From: JBBKWX01 sp037969175
GTDB lineage: Bacteria; Bacteroidota; Bacteroidia; AKYH767-A; JBBKVM01
Direction of reading: 5' to 3'
Assembly: GCA_037969175.1 (NCBI GenBank)
Contig: JBBKWX010000055.1
Coordinates: 75,531-139,530 of the forward strand
DNA length: 64,000 nucleotides
How positions within the stretch are numbered: the stretch's first letter is position 1; every line of letters begins with the position of its first letter. This document shows positions 15,701 to 24,439 of this stretch, one piece after another. The position numbers and the translations under genes are program-made. The notes under the pieces are model-generated. The model had not been told where the DNA came from and did no database searches. It was given only the letters and a program-made list of their open reading frames with translations.

Positions 15701-17857
15701 AATTGGATTTGTAACTCCAACTGTTATGTTCAAAGAAGTTGAAGTCGTACACTGCACATCACCAACACCTGTGATACTTGCCGGGCCTGGAGAGAATGCC
15801 AATAAATTTACATTGTATAATCCGGGTGCTAAGTAGGTATGAGAAGGATTTTGTAATGTGCTTGAATCTCCATCACCAAAAGTCCACGACCATCCGGTAG
15901 CACCTGGTGCTGAAGAAGTAAAGGTAGCCAGAAATGGCGGGCATAAACCCACCGATGCGGATACGGAAGTTGTGATCGTTACTCCCATGATATTGTAAAC
16001 AGCATAAGGAGAAAAAGTTTGTGAACAACCACCTGCCATTTGAGTTACCAGAGTCACTACATATGTACCGGGATTATTATATGTATGACTTGGGTTTTGC
16101 ATTGTAGATGTAGTACCATCACCAAAGTCCCATAACCAACCGGAACTTCCGGTTGTAGGATCCAAACATTGTGCAGTATATGGAGCGCATTGATAATTTG
16201 GTGCAGGTGGAGTATAACTTGAAGTCGGATTTACCACTTTCACATAGTTTGATCGAATGATAGTATCCTTGCACCCAAAAGAGTTTGTTGTGATCAAAGA
16301 AACCGTATAGTTGCCAATAGCAGAATATATATGAGTCGGATTCTGGAGTGTGGAAGTATTTGCAGCACCTGATGCAGGGTCACCAAAATTCCAGTCCCAC
16401 TGATTGTTACTACCGGAATTTGCACATGTAAAATTAACAGTTAACGCAGGACAACCGGTGATAGGAGAAGCTGTGAAATTTGCAGAGCTCTGTCTAACCA
16501 AGATCATGTTGCTTATTGTCTTGATATCTTCACATCCATTGGCAGAAATTGTTGTAAGTGTGATGCTGAAATTACCGGCATTGTTAAAAAGGACCGTCGG
16601 GTTTGGCAAAGTGGAGGTCTGCCCGTTACCAAAATCCCATAGATAAGTATTTCCATTTGTTGAACTATTTGTAAATGTAACAGACAAAGGTTTACAGCCT
16701 ACAACAGTTGAAGCACTAAAGTTTGAAGTAGGACCGGCTTGCATGCTTATATAATTAGGCATACTTACACTACTTGTGCATCCACTTGCACTGGTAGTTG
16801 TCAATGACACATTAAAATTTCCAACAGTACTATATATTGAACTTGGGTTTTCCAATGTAGAAGTCAAACCGTTTCCAAAGTTCCAATTCCAACTTGTCGC
16901 ATTGGCAGTTGTACTTGCAAAGCTGATAGTGTAAGGAGGACAGCCCATCGTTGAATTGGATGTGAAACTTGCCGGTAAATTATTTTGAATATTAATGTAA
17001 TTGGTCTTTATTAAAGTGTCTTTACAGCCATTCGAATTGGTCACAACCAATGTAATAGTATAAGCTCCAAATGCAGTATACGTTTTAGTTGGATTTGCCT
17101 GAGTGCTGGTTGTACCATCACCAAAATTCCATAGATAAGATGTAGAGCCCGGTGAAGCAGATGTGAAGTTAAAAACCTGACCTAACTGGCAAGCACTCGT
17201 TGGACTTGCACTGAAAGCAGAAACAGGTTTTGGATGTATGGTTATATATGAATTACGGATCTTAATATCATTACATCCATAAGCATCTGTTGCGATCAAT
17301 TTTACATTATAAATTCCGGGAGTTGTATATGCATGTGATGGATTCGTCAAAGCCGATGAACTTCCATCTCCAAAATCCCAGATATATGAACTTGCATTGA
17401 CTGACAAATTGTTGAAAACTACAAGCTGCGTATTAATACAGGATGTCAATGGTCCTGCCGTAAAATCAGCAGTTGGTCTGGCGATAACTGAGATATGTGA
17501 ATTTTTTATCAAAGTATCAATTTGACCTAATGCGTTTGTCACAATGAGGGTCACCGTATAATTACCAATATTGGTATAGATAATTGACGGATTGATCAAA
17601 GTAGAAGTGTTCCCATTTCCGAAGTCCCAAAAGTAACTGACTCCATTGCTGGAGTTATTTACAAATTGTACACTTAAAGGAGCACATCCAATTGAATCAT
17701 TCTGGCCGAATGAGGCTACGGGCGCTTGTGCTTGTAACTTTCCGGCTTGCATAAATAATATGAAAAGCATTCCAAATACTTGGATCGCATTCATAACGGT
17801 AGAATACTTTTGATTAGTCATAGTACTAATTTTTGCCTTCCTGTTGCCTTGAGTCAT
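12734..17857 (-). CDS. Giant secreted protein with 16 PKD domains and fibronectin-like C-terminal region (1707 aa), no sorting domain seen
   Basis: A signal peptide (hydrophobic core around VFGMLFILFM, ending LQAQ) is followed by sixteen PKD domains of about 82 residues, each with the WDFGDGTTST / NPSHxY / GxYxVTL pattern (13774-17725), then about 350 residues of fibronectin-III-like modules with SWEQN, ITVNW-like and YNVYRY strands. It ends abruptly after NTVYFEDK, inside what looks like the last such module. Proteins of this architecture normally continue to a CHU_C-type T9SS domain, which is missing here. The start at 17857 gives a long n-region; an in-frame ATG at 17821 would be a normal alternative. 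Monocistronic, with its own terminator. Role probably adhesion or surface structure; how it leaves the cell is unclear. Confidence 0.85.
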   Translation of the reverse strand: MTQGNRKAKISTMTNQKYSTVMNAIQVFGMLFILFMQAGKLQAQAPVASFGQNDSIGCAPLSVQFVNNSSNGVSYFWDFGNGNTSTLINPSIIYTNIGNYTVTLIVTNALGQIDTLIKNSHISVIARPTADFTAGPLTSCINTQLVVFNNLSVNASSYIWDFGDGSSSALTNPSHAYTTPGIYNVKLIATDAYGCNDIKIRNSYITIHPKPVSAFSASPTSACQLGQVFNFTSASPGSTSYLWNFGDGTTSTQANPTKTYTAFGAYTITLVVTNSNGCKDTLIKTNYINIQNNLPASFTSNSTMGCPPYTISFASTTANATSWNWNFGNGLTSTLENPSSIYSTVGNFNVSLTTTSASGCTSSVSMPNYISMQAGPTSNFSASTVVGCKPLSVTFTNSSTNGNTYLWDFGNGQTSTLPNPTVLFNNAGNFSITLTTISANGCEDIKTISNMILVRQSSANFTASPITGCPALTVNFTCANSGSNNQWDWNFGDPASGAANTSTLQNPTHIYSAIGNYTVSLITTNSFGCKDTIIRSNYVKVVNPTSSYTPPAPNYQCAPYTAQCLDPTTGSSGWLWDFGDGTTSTMQNPSHTYNNPGTYVVTLVTQMAGGCSQTFSPYAVYNIMGVTITTSVSASVGLCPPFLATFTSSAPGATGWSWTFGDGDSSTLQNPSHTYLAPGLYNVNLLAFSPGPASITGVGDVQCTTSTSLNITVGVTNPITANQTEVCTSDTIQFNCSLNNMASYLWDFKDGTTSTQKNPKKLYSTVGTYSVTLTVTDSSGCSQTFTISPIVKVNNPLADFSITSSTSGCNSVSITLANTSTNATSYLWNFGNGVTSNLQNPTYTYTTPGTYTITLTAIKNNCSQTKSISNAITVNAANANFTFTQNRSCFPITATFTSLSTNATSWMWDFGDGTSSTLQNPVHIYNSPPSGNINLTINDSNGCSGTKSSPNVNYFVSDFTASNTSGCAPLITTFTDITQNAISWLWIFGDGNTSTVQNPVHMYTAGGAFDVTLIAQSTTGCYDTIVYPVLVNVIKPKAEFYTPTVAACAPTLVNFIDQSIDAVSWYYDFGDGTNSTSQNPSHIYNIAGFYTITQIVTNSIGCIDTLIKVDYIAIPGPVSNFSVAPTSGCTTLEAHFTDLSYNAISWNWSFGDGSSSTLQNPINTYSNVGSYTVTLITQDSLGCQSFFTYPGPLSVYPSPTAMATATGTQGCNPYTVVFNEQSSGATTFEWNFGDGGTSTLPNPTYVYLNAGSYYASLIVSNNFGCTDTFVFASPFVVDETPVPDFTVDVNIGCPPLIANFMNNSSQLFGASYFWDFGNGTTSTATNPSVSYPLPGIYNVSLVVTNSNGCSDTMSLPNMIRVNDTIPPAITNILSVTVTSNTTVQISWEQNTAIDLESYVLYRYNQVNGSFDPIRVINNPNSTTFTLDTMVVDSSLNTLDNVYTYKLLTRDICGYEIGLDQLTAHSTINVSAIANNLDINVTWNAYGGCSVSQYDILRTDLISGATVKVGTVPGNVFEFLDTDIPCPRDYSYLIIGNDLCSKPYISLSDTSVARPIDFLSDQQVEIIRSTVEGDKYVYTEWKAPVNFPDKVAYYNVYRYTNNSNYTFVTSIPVGNQNYLDMDVDVKANKYQYEVKAMNNCDVNSLMSNPGVSVLLKAQRVNDTNVLTWTPYFGWDTDVDYYIIEKQDIHGNWKFLKKTNPNTVYFEDK
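13774..17725 (-). repeat. Sixteen tandem PKD domains
   Basis: Units of about 247 bases encode classical PKD domains (WDFGDG core, paired cysteines at the start and near the GC[K/S/T]D turn). They are more diverged from one another at the DNA level than a recent amplification would be, and differ in motif from the GQGPY array at 6080-8863. Confidence 0.85.
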
Positions 17858-18210
17858 TAATATTGATTAAAGACAAATCATTTTGGCGGGTTTCAATGGT
17901 ATTAGTTTTGGTCTGGATTCAAAAGTAGCGGTATACGAAACCTGAAAATTCCGAATATGAAACCTATAATTGCAGATGTAAGATTCTGTAAGAATTATTC
18001 GAAATTTAAATCAGTTGATCGGGTCTATTATTGAATCAAATGCCTGACAGAACTGAATTTGTTATTCAATCATGTGTGTTTATAACTTTCAATAGTAAGT
18101 GAGATATTTCCCTGTTTTTTTAATGACTTTTGTAATTAAGCCCCGAAAAAGGGGGATATATTGCTTTCAACTAAGTATATTCTATTAATTGATAACTAAG
18201 CCGGTCCTCC
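17858..18210. other. Intergenic region between the divergent 16-PKD gene and the HTH/helical gene
   Basis: 353 bases, AT-rich. It has a TACTTTTG (TAnnTTTG) match on the minus strand at 17920-17927, about 63 bases before the start at 17857, without a convincing -33 TTG, and a small CCCC-GAAAAA-GGGG hairpin at 18141-18154, 57 bases before the plus-strand gene. The hairpin lacks a following T-run and may be regulatory or nothing. Confidence 0.4.
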
Positions 18211-19665
18211 ATGGAAGATTTGAGTAAAACAATAAAAAAACTCTCAGAAGAAGATTACAAAATCCTTTTGGAAGAAGTATCAGGTAAAAAGAAAAACAAG
18301 CCGTTTGTTGTTTTGGAAGCGCTTCGAAATGAAGAAATTGACGACTCCGAATTGATGGAAAGACTGGAAGTCAACAGAAGTACTTATTATACATTGAAAT
18401 CCAGGTTGAACACAAAAGTAGCTTCAATTCTTGCGAAACAGGTAAATAATCCAATAAGTGCTCTGAAAGAAGAAGTGGCAAGGGTTTCTGCGAACTTGTA
18501 TGGAAATAATAAGATTTTTTCTATCCGGGCACTCAAGGAATTAGAAAAACAATTGATTGAATATGATCTGTCAAATGAATTGATCATAGTTTATAAAACA
18601 CTTGCAAGACTGCACCAGTACACAGATGAATTCAAAGAGTACGAGCAGTTATATAACAAACATGTCGCTTTTTCACTTGCTGTCGTGAAGGTAGAAGATC
18701 TGTTTTATGATTTTATCAGAAAGATCGGGAAATGGTATCTGACCAGAAATGAAGAAGATCTGGAATTGGTCAGAGGAGTATTAAGGGAGATGATCAATAT
18801 TCTGGAATTGTATAATTCTCACCGAATGTTTGTCATGTATAATATTGTTAGAATATACTATCACTGTTCTGATCCATCCAAAAGAGAAGGACTTCATTTG
18901 ATGGAAATCGAAATTGAGACAACATTGAATCAGATCAATACAATTTTCGAAAAATACACACTAGATACATTTTACCAAAACATTAAAAGTCTGACTGATT
19001 TTCTTTTGTTTGAATATTATCAGAAGACAAATAATATGATCAGAGCTGATCATAACCATCAAAAATTGATCGGTCAGGTACCGGATCTTGCTTCAAAGCA
19101 TATCATGGCTTTTCATGTTGTGCAATTTTTGAATTCCAAAATCGAAAAATTCCTCGGTGATGGTGACCTTACCAAGCTCTTAATGCTGAACAAAGTTTTA
19201 GAGGAAAATCTGGAAATTGATCCGAATGAAGCTTTCCATTTTTATTCATGGAAAAGATATTTAGCGGTATGCAGATTCTATCAGAGTGATTATTCAGGAG
19301 CCGCTAAGATCATTAACGTCTTGAGAAATAATGTCAACTTAAAACAATTCATTTATGCCGATGTTGAATGTAAATTGTTTCAGGCATTGCAATATTGTAT
19401 CATAGGAGAAGAAGGTCTGTGTCAACAGATCATTCAAAGCATCAAGCGTCAGATGAAAGAAGGCGAAAAGGATTACGAAGATGTTGAGTTATATATCAAA
19501 TTGATGAAAACAGCTATGAAACCGGCTGATTTCAGAAAGAAGATGAAAAAGCTGACTGAAATATGGAAACAGATAGTAGAATTAAATGTTTCTCATAGCA
19601 GTATATTATGGTATGTTCGTCTCGATGAAAGTATGATGAGACGTATGGGAAATCCAATAAAATAA
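18211..19665 (+). CDS. Uncharacterised protein with N-terminal HTH-like segment and helical-repeat body (484 aa)
   Basis: I do not recognise the family. Residues 1-70 are charged and helical and include a helix-turn-helix-like stretch, ELMERLEVNRSTYYTLKSRL (about 49-68). The remaining 400 residues are almost all alpha-helical, with TPR-like alternation (YKTLARLHQYTDEFKEYEQL, AVCRFYQSDYSGAAKIIN). There is no signal peptide, so it is cytoplasmic. The gene is divergent from the 16-PKD protein and followed after 2 bases by the convergent response regulator. A transcription regulator that senses a partner through its helical domain is possible, but this is inference from the fold pattern only. Confidence 0.7.
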   Translation: MEDLSKTIKKLSEEDYKILLEEVSGKKKNKPFVVLEALRNEEIDDSELMERLEVNRSTYYTLKSRLNTKVASILAKQVNNPISALKEEVARVSANLYGNNKIFSIRALKELEKQLIEYDLSNELIIVYKTLARLHQYTDEFKEYEQLYNKHVAFSLAVVKVEDLFYDFIRKIGKWYLTRNEEDLELVRGVLREMINILELYNSHRMFVMYNIVRIYYHCSDPSKREGLHLMEIEIETTLNQINTIFEKYTLDTFYQNIKSLTDFLLFEYYQKTNNMIRADHNHQKLIGQVPDLASKHIMAFHVVQFLNSKIEKFLGDGDLTKLLMLNKVLEENLEIDPNEAFHFYSWKRYLAVCRFYQSDYSGAAKIINVLRNNVNLKQFIYADVECKLFQALQYCIIGEEGLCQQIIQSIKRQMKEGEKDYEDVELYIKLMKTAMKPADFRKKMKKLTEIWKQIVELNVSHSSILWYVRLDESMMRRMGNPIK

Positions 19666-19667
19666 GC

Positions 19668-20081
19668 TTAGAAATTTATTGCTTCCAGGTATTTTTCGCT
19701 CAATGGTTTATTGAGATACTTAAATACATGCGGATTGGTTGAAGCTTTATTTATGTCTTCCGGGCTAATGGATGATGATAGAACAATAACTTTGCATCTT
19801 GTTTTCATCCATTCTGCCATGGTATCAAATTCAGCTAGAAAAGAAAACCCGTCCATGATAGGCATGTTTAGATCCAGAAAAATCAATCTGGGAAAATCTT
19901 CTTGCTCTCCGGTATAGTTGCGGATATAATCAAGCGCAACAGCTGCAGAATTTTTTACCAATACAGCTTCTGCAAAATTGCTGGATGTGATAATTCTCTC
20001 GTTGATGAAATTGTCAATTTCGTTGTCATCGATCAACAAAACGGACTTGTATTTGCAAGAAAATGTATTCTTGTTCTTCAT
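19668..20081 (-). CDS. Stand-alone response regulator receiver protein (137 aa)
   Basis: A single CheY-like receiver domain without an output domain. The acidic pair is in VLLIDDNEIDNF, the phospho-acceptor Asp in LIFLDLNMPIMDGF, the Ser switch in VIVLSSS, and the conserved Lys in KYLNKP. I place the start at 20081 (MKNKNTF); the longer frame back to 20138 runs antisense through the tRNA-Phe gene and has no homologous-looking sequence. It may relay phosphate to or from a distant kinase or act by protein contact. No histidine kinase is adjacent. Confidence 0.88.
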   Translation of the reverse strand: MKNKNTFSCKYKSVLLIDDNEIDNFINERIITSSNFAEAVLVKNSAAVALDYIRNYTGEQEDFPRLIFLDLNMPIMDGFSFLAEFDTMAEWMKTRCKVIVLSSSISPEDINKASTNPHVFKYLNKPLSEKYLEAINF

Positions 20082-20106
20082 CCTCGATAGGTTCCATGAC
20101 GGTTTG

Positions 20107-20179
20107 TGGTGATGAATGGAATCGAACCATCGACACAAGGATTTTCAGTCCTTTGCTCTACCAACTGAGCTACATCACC
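20107..20179 (-). tRNA. tRNA-Phe (GAA anticodon)
   Basis: 73 bases on the minus strand fold as a complete cloverleaf: a 7-bp acceptor stem GGTGATG/CATCACC, a D-arm with GCTCAGTTGGTAGAGC, an anticodon loop CTGAAAATC (GAA), and a T-arm with GGTTCGATTCC. The discriminator is A and the CCA end is not encoded. Confidence 0.97.
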
Positions 20180-20256
20180 GTAAATGTGCGGGCAAAAGTA
20201 TGAAAATTTTCAATAAGAAGTACATTTGTAAAAAAAACTCAGAAGAACAATTAATT

Positions 20257-20264
20257 TATATTTG
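20257..20264 (+). promoter_or_regulatory. Bacteroidota -7 box upstream of coaX
   Basis: TATATTTG matches TAnnTTTG and lies 12 bases before the ATG at 20277, implying a leader of only a few bases. It also rules out the TTG codon at 20262 as a start, because that codon lies inside the box. No good -33 TTG is seen at the usual spacing. Confidence 0.4.
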
Positions 20265-20276
20265 TCAAACTATTTT

Positions 20277-21038
20277 ATGACACCTAGAAAAAACCCTTTA
20301 GTGATATCCTATAATCTTTCTCTTGATATCGGAAATACGAGAGTCAAAGCCGGATTGTTTATTGGGAGAGAATTTAACCGAAAAATTGAATTTGATATCA
20401 TAGAAGGTCGAGAATCCTTTTATGCCTGGGTCGAAGGAATCGCAATTTCAAATGTTATTTGCAGTAGTGTCAATAAGGAGATAGATCTACGTTCGGTATT
20501 AGCTTTTAATTATGTGTCCTGGATGGATCTGGATAAGGATACATTGCTGCATTTCAAAAATAGCTATACAAGTCCTGAAACATTGGGAAAAGATCGTCTG
20601 GCGGCAATTGCAGGAGCCAAAGCACTGTTTCCGGATAAAAATGTTTTAGTTTTTGATGCAGGGACATGTCTTACTGCAGACTTTATGGATCACACCGGCA
20701 ATTACCTGGGTGGCAGTATCTCTCCGGGATTAAAAATGAGATTTAAAGCCTTGCATACGTTTACGGCTCGATTACCGTTATTAGACCCGCAATTGGAATT
20801 TGAGTTAATTGGTACCGACACCAGGACTTCAATATTAACAGGCGCAATTATGGGTATGAAGCTTGAAATTGAAGGTTTTATTAATGAATACAGACAGATT
20901 TACCCTGAGTTGGTAGTAATTCTTACCGGGGGGGATCATATATTTTTTGATAAGAACCTTAAAAATGACATCTTTGTAGCCCCTAATTTAGTTTTGCAAG
21001 GGCTTAACGAAATCCTTTATCATAATCATGCTTTTTAA
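20277..21038 (+). CDS. coaX: Type III pantothenate kinase
   Basis: Phosphorylates pantothenate with ATP, the first step of coenzyme A synthesis, in the cytosol. The ASKHA-fold motifs are visible: LSLDIGNTRVKAG (phosphate 1), GKDRLAAIAGA, the catalytic-Asp motif VFDAGTCLTADFMD, GGSISPGLKMR, and the adenosine-site ILTGGD. I chose the ATG at 20277 (MTPRKNPLVISY); the frame's earlier TTG falls in the promoter box. Length (253 aa) is normal. The 3' end overlaps the next gene by 11 bases, making it the first gene of an envelope operon that runs to 27888. Confidence 0.95.
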   Translation: MTPRKNPLVISYNLSLDIGNTRVKAGLFIGREFNRKIEFDIIEGRESFYAWVEGIAISNVICSSVNKEIDLRSVLAFNYVSWMDLDKDTLLHFKNSYTSPETLGKDRLAAIAGAKALFPDKNVLVFDAGTCLTADFMDHTGNYLGGSISPGLKMRFKALHTFTARLPLLDPQLEFELIGTDTRTSILTGAIMGMKLEIEGFINEYRQIYPELVVILTGGDHIFFDKNLKNDIFVAPNLVLQGLNEILYHNHAF

Positions 21039-22335
21039 GAAACTGCCCATTTTCAGGATATTTTTCATCCTGTTGTCCGGCTTATTGAGTGTTACAGCCA
21101 CCGCTCAGATCAATAACCAAAGTCCGTATTCCCGTTTTGGAATAGGTGATATCCTGCCTCGAAGTACCACTGAAAACCGTGCTATGGGAGGAAGTGGAAT
21201 CGGTATGTCATTTAGTGACAGAATAAATCTATTGAACCCGGCATCTCTGAGTAAGATCAATGTTACCTCCTTCGGAGCTGCGCTGCAGTCTGACCTGGTA
21301 GGCATCACTGATGGTAAAAGTAGCCAACTACAGAACAGAACAAATCTGGGATATCTCGATCTTGCATTCCCTCTAAAAAAGGGAAAAGCCGGAGCCAGTC
21401 TGGGATTGACACAGTACAGTACTACCGGATATAATATCAGGAATAGCGTGCTGGATCCTTCCGTTGGATCTGTGTTTTATGCATATGAAGGTGAAGGAGG
21501 CATAAACCAGGTACATGCAGGTTTAGGTTTTGATTTGGGAAAAGGGTTTTCGATTGGCGGTAATGCCTATTATAATTTTGGAATACTCAATAAATTCAGA
21601 AAAGTTGAATTCAGGAAAGATTCTCTTTATTTCTTCAATACCAGAGTAACAAGCAGAACATCTATCAGTGATATAAGTTGGGATGCAGCTATACAATATA
21701 ACAAGGATCTAAACGAGAAAAGCAAACTTGGACTTGGATTCAAGTTACAAGGACCTGCTTCCCTTTCTGCAAAACGCACTAGTTTGGCTGAACGATATCA
21801 GTTAAATATCAATGATGCCGTTGTTGTACTCGATACAGTTAATTTCGATTCAAATCTTGAAGGTGAGATCAGCTTACCTATTAGTTTTGGTTTCGGAGTA
21901 GCTTATGAATATGATAAAAAATGGCTGTTAGGACTGGATTTTGGATTACAAGATTGGAGTACATATAAGTCATTTGGAGAATCAGATTCATTAAGCAATA
22001 GCTATTATATTGCCGCTGGAGCACAAATGATCCCTGATCATGCATCAGTTACAAGTTATTGGAAGCGTGTAAACTACAGAGCCGGTTTGAGATATTCAAA
22101 AACTTATCTTGACATTAACAACAAAAACTTAAATGAGGTTGGCATAACTTTTGGTTTAGGTTTACCCGTTAGAAGAACACCATTCGGAAGATCTTTCTCA
22201 ACTGCAAACCTCGCTATTGAATTAGGACAAAGAGGAACTACAGAAAGTAATCTTCTCAAAGAAAATTTTGCAAAGATCACAATAGGTTTTACATTAAATG
22301 ATGATAGTTGGTTCATCAAAAGAAAGTATGATTAA
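21028..22335 (+). CDS. Outer-membrane beta-barrel protein of the NQSPYSRFG type (435 aa)
   Basis: A signal peptide (about 1-27, ending TATAQ) is followed by NNQSPYSRFGIGD and many alternating amphipathic strands with aromatic ends, as in FadL/OmpP1-like barrels. A segment NRAMGGSGIGMSFSDRINLLNPAS resembles the plug region of such barrels. The same kind of barrel gene commonly sits between coaX and lptC in Bacteroidota, which I recall from the family and cannot check here. It overlaps coaX by 11 bases and is followed after 5 bases by a TPR protein. Its function is unknown; a role in envelope lipid or LPS handling is a guess from position. Confidence 0.8.
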   Translation: MLFKKLPIFRIFFILLSGLLSVTATAQINNQSPYSRFGIGDILPRSTTENRAMGGSGIGMSFSDRINLLNPASLSKINVTSFGAALQSDLVGITDGKSSQLQNRTNLGYLDLAFPLKKGKAGASLGLTQYSTTGYNIRNSVLDPSVGSVFYAYEGEGGINQVHAGLGFDLGKGFSIGGNAYYNFGILNKFRKVEFRKDSLYFFNTRVTSRTSISDISWDAAIQYNKDLNEKSKLGLGFKLQGPASLSAKRTSLAERYQLNINDAVVVLDTVNFDSNLEGEISLPISFGFGVAYEYDKKWLLGLDFGLQDWSTYKSFGESDSLSNSYYIAAGAQMIPDHASVTSYWKRVNYRAGLRYSKTYLDINNKNLNEVGITFGLGLPVRRTPFGRSFSTANLAIELGQRGTTESNLLKENFAKITIGFTLNDDSWFIKRKYD

Positions 22336-22340
22336 CAACA

Positions 22341-23651
22341 ATGAATATGAAAGCGAGACTATTTAATTTTCTGATTGCCATTTTAATGATAAGTCCGGTT
22401 TATGGACAGGACAATGGCGGTTCCGTTTTTGGTCAGGACAGTATAACATGTATTCAAAATATTTCCTTGTATCGTGAGTATTTCAAACAAGGAAATATAG
22501 ATGATGCTTATGGTCCATGGAAATGGTTGACCTTGAATTGCCCTGCTGCCCGTAAAAGCGTGTATGTTGATGGGGTTTCAATTCTTGATAAGAAAATTGC
22601 AGCTGAAAAAGATTCTGTTCAAAAAGAAGCATTGATAGATACACTTTTCTGGTTGTACGATCAACGTATTAAATATTTTAATGAAGAAGGATTTGTTCTT
22701 GGCAGAAAGGCTACGGATATGTTTCAGTATAGACCAAGAGAAAGTAAATTGATTTACGATACATTCAAGAAATCAGTAGAACTTGAAGGCAATAAAACAG
22801 AGCCAACTCCAATTTTTAGATATTTCCAAAGTGCTGCAGATCTTTACAGAGCTAAGAAGTTGACTAAAGAAGAGATTATTGAATTGTACGAAAAAATGTC
22901 AGCAATCATCGAAACAAATTTGACAGCTGGTAATTTTGTAGAAGGATATAATGCAGCAAAAACTAATTTGGAAGCATTATTCAGCCCATACGGTTCTTGC
23001 TCAGATTTCATTGCTATTTATGGCCCTAAGATCAATGATCAAACTACCGATCTGGATTTGCTAAAGCGCGTTTCAAAGCTGATGAAAAGCAAAGGCTGTA
23101 CTGATTCTGATGTCTTTGCCAAGGTTGTTGAAAGATTACACAAACTTGAGCCTAGTGCTGCTAGTGCTGCAGGGCTTGCCGATATGAGCCTGAGTAAGAA
23201 TCAGCATAGTAAAGCATTAAGCTATCTACAACAAGCAATAGATCTTGAAACAGATAATGCTAAAAAAGCTGATTACTATTTGTCAATGGCTGATATCAAT
23301 TTCAGACATTTGAAGAGTTATAGCCAGGCTAGAACTTATGCTCAGAAAGCAAGTAGTTTGCGCCCTGATTGGGGCAAGCCATACATTTTGATCGGGGATA
23401 TGTATGCATCAAGTTCCTCTGTTTGTGGTGATGATTTTGAAAAGCAAACCGTGTTCTGGGCTGCAGTTGACAAATATCAAAAAGCAAGATCGATAGATTC
23501 TTCTGTTTCTGATGAAGCAGGTAGAAAGATAGGAACATACAGTCCTTATATGCCAAGCAAAGATGATTGTTTCTTCCGTGGATTAGCTGAAGGTAGCAGT
23601 ATTCGTGTTGAATGCTGGATCCAGGAATCAACCACCGTTAGGTGTCGTTAA
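22341..23651 (+). CDS. Periplasmic TPR-repeat protein (436 aa)
   Basis: A signal peptide (MKARLFNFLIAILMISPVYGQ from the second Met at 22347) is followed by an all-helical protein. TPR-like repeats are clearest in the C-terminal third, where LSKNQHSKALSYLQQAIDLE and YSQARTYAQKASSLRPDW show the classic small/Ala/Pro pattern. It lies between the outer-membrane barrel and lptC with short gaps (5 and 7 bases), so it probably serves as a periplasmic scaffold for that pathway. No catalytic motif is seen. Confidence 0.8.
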   Translation: MNMKARLFNFLIAILMISPVYGQDNGGSVFGQDSITCIQNISLYREYFKQGNIDDAYGPWKWLTLNCPAARKSVYVDGVSILDKKIAAEKDSVQKEALIDTLFWLYDQRIKYFNEEGFVLGRKATDMFQYRPRESKLIYDTFKKSVELEGNKTEPTPIFRYFQSAADLYRAKKLTKEEIIELYEKMSAIIETNLTAGNFVEGYNAAKTNLEALFSPYGSCSDFIAIYGPKINDQTTDLDLLKRVSKLMKSKGCTDSDVFAKVVERLHKLEPSAASAAGLADMSLSKNQHSKALSYLQQAIDLETDNAKKADYYLSMADINFRHLKSYSQARTYAQKASSLRPDWGKPYILIGDMYASSSSVCGDDFEKQTVFWAAVDKYQKARSIDSSVSDEAGRKIGTYSPYMPSKDDCFFRGLAEGSSIRVECWIQESTTVRCR

Positions 23652-23658
23652 ATTTAAA

Positions 23659-24222
23659 ATGCCCCTTATCCAAATAATTAAGGCATCCTTTATAGCCATG
23701 GCCTCTCTTTTACTGGTTGCTTGTGAAAACGACATCCTGAAAATTGAGGCCTTGGGTCTTGATAAACGAATTCCAATTGAGTCTTCAACGGATATCGTAA
23801 TTTTATATAGTGATTCAGCAAAGGTAAAAACTAAGGTAAGTGCCCCTAAAATGGATAGATATACAGGAGTTGATCCCTATATTGAAATGACCAAAGGGAT
23901 AAACGTTCAGTTTTATACTGACTCTATGACAGTGAAGTCTGAACTCTATGCTGATTATGCAATAAGTTATGAGGCTAAGAACACTATGGAAGCAAGAAAA
24001 AATGTGGTCGTTGTTAATGAACAGGGAGAAACATTAAATGCTGAGAAATTAATTTGGGAAAGGGATGCAGCAAAAATTTATTCAGATGGATTTGTAAAGA
24101 TCACTACCAAAACCGAAATCATATATGGTGATGGATTTGAATCAAATCAAGAGTTTACCAATTATAAAATTTTCAAAATTAAAGGAACAATCAACTTAGA
24201 TGAAAATACTCAGAATCCTTGA
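23659..24222 (+). CDS. lptC: LPS export protein LptC (lipoprotein form)
   Basis: Bridges the inner-membrane LptFG and periplasmic LptA parts of the LPS transport chain. The start at 23659 (MPLIQIIKASF) gives a signal with the lipobox-like LLVAC and sits 7 bases after the TPR gene's stop; the longer frame from 23605 lies inside that gene. The remaining 170 residues form the beta-jellyroll of the LptC/YrbK family, with the pattern DIVILYSDSAKVKTKVSAPK and ARKNVVVVNEQGETLNAEKL. It overlaps the small membrane-protein gene by 23 bases. Confidence 0.88.
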   Translation: MPLIQIIKASFIAMASLLLVACENDILKIEALGLDKRIPIESSTDIVILYSDSAKVKTKVSAPKMDRYTGVDPYIEMTKGINVQFYTDSMTVKSELYADYAISYEAKNTMEARKNVVVVNEQGETLNAEKLIWERDAAKIYSDGFVKITTKTEIIYGDGFESNQEFTNYKIFKIKGTINLDENTQNP

Positions 24223-24418
24223 ACTATCCTGGCTAACAATTGCGATTGTTAGTATTTTTATTGGTGCTTATGTATACAATACTCAGGGTTTTGGTGAAGC
24301 TAAATGGTTTTTTATCTTTACACTTGTTGCAGGCGTGATGTATGCAGTACGCAGAAAACAACGTATTTCATATTCCCGGAACGAAAAAGATCGATCGGAA
24401 AACACCTCAAATTTATAA
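24200..24418 (+). CDS. Small two-helix membrane protein (72 aa)
   Basis: Two hydrophobic segments (about residues 8-28 and 37-50) are separated by a short loop, and the tail is strongly basic (RRKQRISYSRNEKDR). It overlaps lptC by 23 bases and is followed by the CNNM/CorC gene, so it is part of the envelope operon. Its overlapping position and length support it as a real gene. Unknown function. Confidence 0.75.
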   Translation: MKILRILELSWLTIAIVSIFIGAYVYNTQGFGEAKWFFIFTLVAGVMYAVRRKQRISYSRNEKDRSENTSNL

Positions 24419-24439
24419 AAACAGAGCCCGGGCTCATCT

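Noticed and set aside
20082..20138. Upstream extension of the response regulator (start at 20138)
   Set aside because: The extra codons run antisense through the tRNA-Phe gene (20107-20179), and the protein has no family-like sequence before the Met at 20081.
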